Shown here one piece after another: positions 57,985 through 64,000 of a DNA stretch of 64,000 nt; the first letter of the stretch is position 1; each line of letters begins with the position of its first letter. The notes under the pieces were generated by a model. It worked only from the letters and a program-made list of their open reading frames with translations. It had not been told where the DNA came from and searched no databases. Position numbers and translations under genes: made by a program. Source of the DNA: Gemmatimonadota bacterium (GTDB lineage: Bacteria > Gemmatimonadota > Gemmatimonadetes > Longimicrobiales > Gaopeijiaceae); the NCBI GenBank assembly GCA_022564055.1, contig JADFMD010000003.1, positions 1-64,000 of the forward strand, given 5' to 3'.

Positions 57985-58850
57985 GGTACCGAGGGTAATC
58001 CGGCTCGCAGGGGCACAGGTACAGACATGGCCGCCCGCAAGCGCGCCCGCCCCGCCCGCCCGCGCCAAAACCCGCGGCTCGGACCGAGCGAAGCGGGGAT
58101 CCGTGTTGCCAAATCGATCGCTTCGAGGGTGAGCGAGGCCAGCTCCGGCCACTCCAAGATCGGCGGTAGGATCTTCAGGTTCTGCGGAAGGATCTCGAGG
58201 CGGCCTGGCACAGGGCTGGGCTCCGTGCACGTTCGGTGTTCGGTCAGAGCTTTTTCAAGATCCACGAGAACATGTGGCCCACCGCCCAGGAGCAGCGGAA
58301 CCGCCACGACCGGGCGATCGCCGAGTGAGCCCGCAACGTCCGAAAGGAAGGGAGATTCATCGAGGAAAGCGGTGAGAATCTCCGTTCGGGGAAAGGTGAG
58401 CGCCATTTCGTCCCGAACCCATCGAGCCGCCTCCCCGCTCGAACGAACTCGGGTGGTGCCATGCCCCACGAGCAGGACGACTGGACTCAGTCCGCGTTGG
58501 TTCATGGCCGTCACCGCTTCGCCCACCTTGGTCGCCAGGACCCGAGGGAATGCGGGAAGTGTGCCGATGGGAGAGGTAATCACGAACGAACGCGACGGGT
58601 CTCCCTTCGCCCACTCCTCGGGCAGGCGTCGCCGGGCGTAGTACCCGGCGCTCGCCATGATCGGCACCACCACGGGGCGCTGCCCCCTCGAGCTACGGGC
58701 CGCATCCTCGAAGCTCGGCGTGCCCTTCCAAAACGCACACCCGAAGCGAACCCCCGGCCTCCGTGCCCGCAGCGCATCCGCCAACTCCAGGACCCTCCGG
58801 TTGGCCTCCGAGCCGTCGCCGGCGCCGTGCGCCGCGAGAATCACGCTCAT
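57981..58850 (-). CDS. Sirohydrochlorin chelatase (CbiX/SirB family)
   Basis: MSVILAAHGAGDGSEANRRVLELADALR...VVLLVGHGTTR; two-lobed CbiX-like sequence adjacent to cobA-hemD and sulfite reductase. Confidence 0.8.
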   Translation of the reverse strand: MSVILAAHGAGDGSEANRRVLELADALRARRPGVRFGCAFWKGTPSFEDAARSSRGQRPVVVPIMASAGYYARRRLPEEWAKGDPSRSFVITSPIGTLPAFPRVLATKVGEAVTAMNQRGLSPVVLLVGHGTTRVRSSGEAARWVRDEMALTFPRTEILTAFLDESPFLSDVAGSLGDRPVVAVPLLLGGGPHVLVDLEKALTEHRTCTEPSPVPGRLEILPQNLKILPPILEWPELASLTLEAIDLATRIPASLGPSRGFWRGRAGRARLRAAMSVPVPLRAGLPSVP

Positions 58851-58868
58851 GACATAGCCTCGATAGGA

Positions 58869-59504
58869 CTAACCGGCCGCCGAGCGAGCTCCGCTCACCA
58901 GCTCTTCGAGAGTCCACTCACCCTCGCCCACCACCCTCATGTGGAGCGTGAGCGGCCCCCGCGCGTGACCGACCCTTTCAAACTCGACCGGGGCGTCGCC
59001 GTAGAGGCCCGCCAACACCTTTTCCAGTTCAGGGGTGACCTCTTCGAACGCGGCGTCCGTCGCCGGCACAGCAAGACGATCCGTAAAACGAAAGACCATC
59101 TCCCGCGTCACGAACCGCACGGGGTTGTCTCCGGCTGTATCCTGCTCGAGTGCGGCGGCAGCCTCGAGCAGGCTTGCAACCGCCTCGCCGAGACGCTCGG
59201 AAAGAGTCCCAGACGCCTCTCTCTTCATTTCGTACTCGAGCCCGATACGGCCACCCGCTTCGTCCGTGCGGAGGTGCCACTCATGAGCGATCAGAAGGAC
59301 TCCGGGCCCTTCCTGGACATGGGTGTAATCATGTACGTCGACCAGCGTCCCCGGGAGACGGTCCTCCTGAATCCAACGGTGGAACACCTCGATCATCCGG
59401 GCCCGGTCGAACGCCTCCTGATCCTCGACGAAAAGCTTCACCCCGACCCTTTGGGGCGCTGAAAGGACCCGAGACCGCACGTCCGGAGCCACCTGCGTGC
59501 TCAT
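58869..59504 (-). CDS. Protein of unknown function in the sulfite-reductase operon
   Basis: 211 aa; ATGA overlap with sir; no motif recognised. Confidence 0.75.
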   Translation of the reverse strand: MSTQVAPDVRSRVLSAPQRVGVKLFVEDQEAFDRARMIEVFHRWIQEDRLPGTLVDVHDYTHVQEGPGVLLIAHEWHLRTDEAGGRIGLEYEMKREASGTLSERLGEAVASLLEAAAALEQDTAGDNPVRFVTREMVFRFTDRLAVPATDAAFEEVTPELEKVLAGLYGDAPVEFERVGHARGPLTLHMRVVGEGEWTLEELVSGARSAAG

Positions 59505-61813
59505 ACCGACACCGTCTCGGCGGTCCGGACATGGTATGAGTGGGCGGCCTCGATAAAGAGCTGGGCCTCTTCAATTCGCTGGCGAGCCCGCGAAGGCGTC
59601 GCCTCGAACCCATTTTTGCGCTCTCTGTGGACGCGGAACAAATAATTTCCGAACTTTCCTCCCGCAAAGGGATCGTGGAAAAGGCCGGGGTCAAAGAGGT
59701 GGGTCTTGAAAGCGGCAACCACGGCTTCGGGATCTTCGCCGAGGCCGATCTCCTTCTCGCGCGCCAGCGTTCTCGCCGCGATCAACATCGCACCGTAAGC
59801 GATATCGGCGGCTCCGTTGAAATCCCCTTGATCCAGCCGATCTTGCGCCGAGAAGATTTCGCGCTCACTGGCTTGGAGGCCGAACTCCACAGGCGAGACG
59901 ATTTGGCCGGCACACTCACCGACGCCCATGTCGCCCAGCGTGAACTCCCGCGGGTCCCCCCAATTCGAGTAGAAGCTGCGGTCCTGCTCGTAGGCAGGAA
60001 CTTCGGTCAGGTCCTGTAGGAGGGTCCTGAGGCTGGCCTTGCCCACACGGGTGACGAAAGCCTTGAAACCCTCATCCCCCTCACGCTCATCGACGTAATA
60101 CTGGATGATCCTGTCCGTGGCAGCCGGGATGTTCCGCCCCGGCACGGCGACGATGGCCAGACCATAGGAACCGGCGTTCTCGGCCCACTGGCCTCCCAGC
60201 ACTACCTGGAAGTGAGGCACGTTGTATCCGTTGCGCTTCCGGCTCACACCCCAGAAACCGATGTCCGCCATATGATGTTGCCCACAACTGTTGAAGCACC
60301 CGCTGATCTTGATGCGCAACCCCCGCACCACTTCATCCAACTCCTCGCCGCGCGTCTCCAAGTGGTCCATGAGGGTACGCGCCAGACCACGCGAGGATGA
60401 GATGCCGAGTTTGCATGTGTCCGTTCCGGGGCAAGCGGTGATGTCGGTGAGCGTCTCCGCCCGCGGATCCGCGAGAGCGAGCTCCTCCAAGGCCTCGTGT
60501 AGAGCGGAGAGGTCGCTTTCACGCACCCAGCGGAACGCCAAATTCTGCTCCACGGTCATACGGACCGCGTCGCCGGTGAAGCGCCTAGCCACGTCCGCGA
60601 GGCCCCGAATCTGATCGGCCGTGATATCACCCAGAGGGAGATAAATCATGACCACCTTGTAACCCGGCTGCCTCTGTTGCGTCACGCTGGTGCCGAGCCA
60701 TGCCTCCAACTGTGGACTCGGCGTCAGCTTGTCCCGCTTCTTTTCGATCTGCCAGAGCGGCCCATCATGACCCTTGTGAACATCGTCGAGGAAGGCCGTC
60801 CACCTCGAATCCTCGGTGAGCCCTGCGCGGTCCTCCAGAACCAGGCGCCGGAACTCCTCAATGCCGAGTTTCGCGACGAGGAACTTCAAGCGGGCGCGGG
60901 ACCGAACATCCTTTTCCCCCAGACGGGCGAACACTCGAGAGATCGACTGGCAGATCGGAAGCAGCTCCTCTTCCGGCAGAAATTCGTCGAACAGCTCCGC
61001 CTGGTGAGGCACGGCCCCCAGGCCTCCACCGACATAGAACTCGAATCCCCGCCGTTCCACTCCATCCACCTCCCGAACCCGGGCGATTCCGCCGATGTCG
61101 TGCATCTTGACGAGTCCGCAGGGACGGTCCGCACATCCGGAAAAAGCCGGCTTCACCTTTCTTCCGAACTCCTGAGCATCCGGGTGCCCGAGAAGAAAGT
61201 CGCTGACGGCTGCGGCGTAGGGGGTGACATCGAAGGTCTGTGTCGTACAAACTCCCGAGAGGTGGCAGGCCGTAACGTTTCTCACCGCGTTCCCGCACGC
61301 CTCATGGGTGGTGATCCCCACAACGCCCAGCCTCCGCATCAGATCCGGGGTTTCTTCCAGGTGCACGAAGTGCAGCTGGATGTCCTGCCGCGTCGTCACG
61401 TGTAGTATGCCGTCCGCATACTCCTCGGAGACTTCCGCCAACACGTCCATCTGATCAGCGGTGAGGGCGCCGAACGGATTCTTGATGCGCACCATGCCGG
61501 GCGCGTCCCATAACGTTCCCGGGCCCTTGGTGAGCTCGGCGTTGGGGAACACCAGCTCCCTCGAGCTCACCCCATCGTGGCGCTGGCCGTTGTCGTACCG
61601 CTGGCCGTAGACGCCCCGGCGCAGCCGCATCTCTGCGAAGACTTCATCGGTGAGCTTTCCCGCCCGCTTCTGCTCTATCTGTCCCTCGAAGGAATCGATT
61701 TCTCGAGAAAGCTTTTCGCCAAGGCGAGATCCCAACCTTGCCTTCCACGCCCGTGGCTCCGGGGCCTGACCGCTACCATTCGTAGTCATTGGATTCTGTT
61801 GTTCCACTCCCAT
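59501..61813 (-). CDS. Nitrite/sulfite reductase with extra C-terminal helical domain
   Basis: Siroheme/4Fe-4S cysteines TACPGTDTCKLG...ISGCFNSCGQHHMADIGF; C-terminal extension from about SEREIFSAQDRLDQGDF to the end. Start may be 61789. Confidence 0.88.
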   Translation of the reverse strand: MGVEQQNPMTTNGSGQAPEPRAWKARLGSRLGEKLSREIDSFEGQIEQKRAGKLTDEVFAEMRLRRGVYGQRYDNGQRHDGVSSRELVFPNAELTKGPGTLWDAPGMVRIKNPFGALTADQMDVLAEVSEEYADGILHVTTRQDIQLHFVHLEETPDLMRRLGVVGITTHEACGNAVRNVTACHLSGVCTTQTFDVTPYAAAVSDFLLGHPDAQEFGRKVKPAFSGCADRPCGLVKMHDIGGIARVREVDGVERRGFEFYVGGGLGAVPHQAELFDEFLPEEELLPICQSISRVFARLGEKDVRSRARLKFLVAKLGIEEFRRLVLEDRAGLTEDSRWTAFLDDVHKGHDGPLWQIEKKRDKLTPSPQLEAWLGTSVTQQRQPGYKVVMIYLPLGDITADQIRGLADVARRFTGDAVRMTVEQNLAFRWVRESDLSALHEALEELALADPRAETLTDITACPGTDTCKLGISSSRGLARTLMDHLETRGEELDEVVRGLRIKISGCFNSCGQHHMADIGFWGVSRKRNGYNVPHFQVVLGGQWAENAGSYGLAIVAVPGRNIPAATDRIIQYYVDEREGDEGFKAFVTRVGKASLRTLLQDLTEVPAYEQDRSFYSNWGDPREFTLGDMGVGECAGQIVSPVEFGLQASEREIFSAQDRLDQGDFNGAADIAYGAMLIAARTLAREKEIGLGEDPEAVVAAFKTHLFDPGLFHDPFAGGKFGNYLFRVHRERKNGFEATPSRARQRIEEAQLFIEAAHSYHVRTAETVSV

Positions 61814-61824
61814 GCTATGACTAG

Positions 61825-61856
61825 GAATCCAGGTCGCCGGACGGCGACCTGGATTC
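61825..61856. repeat. 15-bp perfect inverted repeat between cysH and sir
   Basis: GAATCCAGGTCGCCG-GA-CGGCGACCTGGATTC; no T-tract. Confidence 0.9.
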
Positions 61857-61873
61857 GTGTTCCACTCGAGGCC

Positions 61874-62572
61874 CTACGTCAGGCCGTGTAAACCGCATTC
61901 CAGGCGTTCGATCCCCCTCCACCTCCCGGCCCGCTCGTGCTCCTCCTCGGAAACGGGCGTGGTCAGAGGCTGGTCGCCGAGGCTCAGGTAGCCCATGTCG
62001 TGGAGCGGGTTGTACGGCACGTCATTTGCGCGGATGAACGACCACACCTCGTCGGCCGACCAGGACGCCACAGGGTTGACCTTGATACGATCCCCGATTT
62101 CCACGTGGGCCAAATGGGAGCGGCTGTCCGACTGGTCACGGCGCCGCCCGGTGATCCACCCCTCCACCCCACGGAGGGCTCGTTTCATTGGCTCGACCCG
62201 CGTGAGTCGATGGAAGAGCTCCAGGTCACGTTCCCACAACCGCTCCCCGTACCTCTCCTCGAACTCCTCACGCGAAGGAGCGGGACGGTAGACCCGTACC
62301 GCCAGGCCATAGTGTGCTTTCACACGCTCGGCATGCTCCAGCGTCTCGGGGAAGTGGTACAGCGTGTCCACGAACACTACGGGCACCTCAGGAGCGATCT
62401 CCGCCAGAAGGTGAAGATTTACCATCCCGGTAGCCCCGAACGAAGAAGCGACGATCAGCCGCCCGGGCGCCACATTTTCGACCGCCCACCGAATCGCCTC
62501 CGAAGGATGCGCTCCCTCAAACCGTTCGTTGAGCAGTTTTACGTCTTCGATTCCCGCTGTCGCTGCGGTCAT
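61874..62572 (-). CDS. cysH: Phosphoadenylyl-sulfate reductase (CysH)
   Basis: LIVASSFGATGMVNLHLLAEIAPEVPVVFVDTLYHFPET; GWITGRRRDQSDSR; C-terminal ERLECGLH. Lacks the CC pair of assimilatory APS reductases. Confidence 0.92.
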   Translation of the reverse strand: MTAATAGIEDVKLLNERFEGAHPSEAIRWAVENVAPGRLIVASSFGATGMVNLHLLAEIAPEVPVVFVDTLYHFPETLEHAERVKAHYGLAVRVYRPAPSREEFEERYGERLWERDLELFHRLTRVEPMKRALRGVEGWITGRRRDQSDSRSHLAHVEIGDRIKVNPVASWSADEVWSFIRANDVPYNPLHDMGYLSLGDQPLTTPVSEEEHERAGRWRGIERLECGLHGLT

Positions 62573-62626
62573 CCGCTTCCCACCGATTTAGATGTCAACA
62601 TGCCTTTTCTTTCAAATTTCAGACCC

Positions 62627-62657
62627 AAAAAAAACCGCGACCCTCGAGGGGCGGCGG
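62627..62657 (-). terminator. Intrinsic terminator downstream of Cys-leader 2
   Basis: Minus strand CCGCCGCCC-CTCGA-GGGTCGCGG followed by TTTTTTTT. Confidence 0.8.
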
Positions 62658-62682
62658 CGTTCGCAGGAGTCTTCGTTTCTCG

Positions 62683-62760
62683 TCAACGACTCGTAGGAAC
62701 GCGCCCCTCTCTAGGCGTGACCGTACAGCAACACCAACACAGGCCCGTCTGTTGAGTCAT
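62683..62760 (-). CDS. Cys-rich leader peptide 2
   Basis: ATG ACT CAA CAG ACG GGC CTG TGT TGG TGT TGC TGT ... TGA = MTQQTGLCWCCCTVTPREGRVPTSR; between cysH and Cys-leader 1. Confidence 0.75.
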   Translation of the reverse strand: MTQQTGLCWCCCTVTPREGRVPTSR

Positions 62761-62854
62761 CTCGAAAAATTCCTGATTTCTATGGAACCGCACGTTTCAA
62801 ATACCTCGTCCTGATTTGTTGGTCCTCCTACCGCTGTTCCTGCCCGTTCCCTAT

Positions 62855-62884
62855 AAAAAGAGCCCCCAGGAAAAACCCGGTGGC
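62855..62884 (-). terminator. Second terminator downstream of Cys-leader 1
   Basis: Minus strand GCCACCGGG-TTTTT-CCTGGGGGC-TC-TTTTT; one A/G mismatch, one G.U. Confidence 0.65.
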
Positions 62885-62910
62885 CCTTGGATATTCAAGA
62901 CATTATCCAT

Positions 62911-62939
62911 AAAAAAAGCCACCGAATGTCTCCGGTGGC
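62911..62939 (-). terminator. First terminator downstream of Cys-leader 1
   Basis: Minus strand GCCACCGGA-GACA-TTCGGTGGC followed by TTTTTTT. Confidence 0.85.
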
Positions 62940-62965
62940 GTTTCAGGAATTCTCGTCGCGTATAG

Positions 62966-63037
62966 CTATACGACGTCTCCCCGACACCCCACCGGGCTCG
63001 GACAAGAACATCGACAACAACAACGCTTGAGCATCAT
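62966..63037 (-). CDS. Cys-rich leader peptide 1
   Basis: ATG ATG CTC AAG CGT TGT TGT TGT CGA TGT TCT TGT CCG AGC CCG GTG GGG TGT CGG GGA GAC GTC GTA TAG = MMLKRCCCRCSCPSPVGCRGDVV; AGGA about 12 nt upstream. Confidence 0.8.
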   Translation of the reverse strand: MMLKRCCCRCSCPSPVGCRGDVV

Positions 63038-63091
63038 GAACCGCTTCCTTTTACAACACATCCGCTTTCTCACGCATCCTTCCTACGAACA

Positions 63092-63119
63092 ACGCTAAAC
63101 GCTGGAAGGCCCCTGTCAA
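63092..63119 (-). promoter_or_regulatory. Candidate sigma70-like promoter upstream of Cys-leader 1
   Basis: Minus strand TTGACA, 16 nt, TAGCGT. Confidence 0.4.
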
Positions 63120-63503
63120 GAGAGGATCGAGCGAGGCAACGCCCTAATCGGTGACGGCACCGTAGGGTTCCAGAGCCTCGACCCGGACCGGGCTGCACCC
63201 CTCATTTGTGCAGAGCTTATCTGGCGACTCGCACTGGTTCCACCCATAATGGCGCCACGGCAGCGCCGATGGCGCACCGGAACGGAGTTAGACCACGATG
63301 TTCTTGGGGGTGTGTTGACGACCTTCGGCCCGAATCTCGCAGGCGGTAATCGAGCCCTCCACGGCACGCGAAGTTCACCGCCCGGCACCCCGCATCGTGG
63401 TTCTTCCCACGCGTTTGGCGATAGATCTTGTTGCTGTACCACGCCCCCTGGAGCGGCCGCCTCGTGTCTAACCACGACGCCGCCCGGGGGGATCCGCTAG
63501 GCC

Positions 63504-64000
63504 ATGTCCGACGGGGCCCGGAAATCAGGGAAGTCGTTCGACCGCTCGATCGTCGAGGGCCCCATCCGGAGTGTGGTGTGGAAAATCGCCTGGCCGACGA
63601 TGCTTCAAAACGTCCTCGGCGGCCTCCAGGGCATCGTGGACCACGCCATGGTGGGACACTTCGTGGGCTACACCGGGAACGCCGCCATCGGAGTCGCGTG
63701 GCAAATCTTCCTCGTGGTGATCGTGTTCATCAGCTCTGTCTTCACCGGCATGGGGGTGCTGGTCGCGCGCTTCGTGGGTGCTCAGGATCCGGACAGGGTG
63801 AACCGGACGGTTTATCAGGCGTTCCTCACCGCCGCCGTCATGTCGATCGGGATCCTGGCGCCGCTGGGATACGTCCTGTCGCCATCGCTTCTCGGACTGG
63901 TCAACGCCGCCCCCGAGGTGCAGGCGGAGGCCCTCCAATACCTCCGCATCATGTTCATGTTCAGCTTCGGCATGATCGTCTACTTCATGATCGGAGGGGC
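63504..64000 (+). CDS. MATE-family efflux transporter, N-terminal part truncated by window edge
   Basis: MSDGARKSGKSFDRSIVEGPIRSVVWKIAWPTMLQNVLGGLQGIVDHAMVGHFVGYTGNAAIGVAWQIF...; open to the window end. Confidence 0.85.
   Translation, partial: MSDGARKSGKSFDRSIVEGPIRSVVWKIAWPTMLQNVLGGLQGIVDHAMVGHFVGYTGNAAIGVAWQIFLVVIVFISSVFTGMGVLVARFVGAQDPDRVNRTVYQAFLTAAVMSIGILAPLGYVLSPSLLGLVNAAPEVQAEALQYLRIMFMFSFGMIVYFMIGG

Noticed and set aside
62850-62909. Short minus-strand ORF MDNVLNIQGPPGFSWGLFL between the two leader-1 terminators
   Set aside because: No enrichment of a regulatory amino acid and no clear SD; it spans the terminator itself, so probably incidental.
63116-63475. 119-aa minus-strand ORF and overlapping + strand ORF 63249-63500
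   Set aside because: No recognisable motif and biased composition; may be a decayed gene, but nothing supports it.
1-64000. CRISPR arrays, tRNA/rRNA genes, transposases or prophage genes
   Set aside because: None seen on visual reading; no regularly spaced direct repeats, cloverleaf-like sequences or transposase-like ORFs could be supported.

Overview
A 64 kb high-GC bacterial chromosomal window. Gene content resembles Gemmatimonadota or Acidobacteriota, but taxonomy is inference only. From left to right it contains: (i) tandem paralogous secreted proteins of unknown function; (ii) a CPA1-type Na+/H+ antiporter with a cyclic-nucleotide-binding domain; (iii) a compact histidine operon, hisG-hisC/HAD-hisB-hisHF-hisAIE-hisD, preceded by an unannotated His-rich leader peptide and terminator (classic attenuator); (iv) two short paralogous peptides with double-glycine-like leaders, followed by an ABC permease/ATPase, a C39-peptidase ABC exporter and a membrane protein; (v) a translationally coupled pfaD-pfaA-pfaBC-oleA-oleB-oleC-oleD-PPTase cluster, joining a PUFA synthase to the OleABCD head-to-head olefin pathway; (vi) DUF2182/DUF1326, an ADOP permease, DAHP synthase, GGDEF-PilZ, an adenylate cyclase with Big/PEGA-like domains, an NHL/TPR protein and a cupredoxin; (vii) a sulfate-assimilation/siroheme operon (cysH, sir, unknown, cbiX/sirB, cobA-hemD) preceded by two consecutive unannotated Cys-rich leader peptides with terminators; (viii) the start of a MATE transporter. 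The main discovery candidates are the pfa-ole cluster, the tandem Cys-leader attenuators, the His-leader attenuator, and the two-peptide C39-exporter locus. All calls come from reading the sequence and ORF track; no searches were run.
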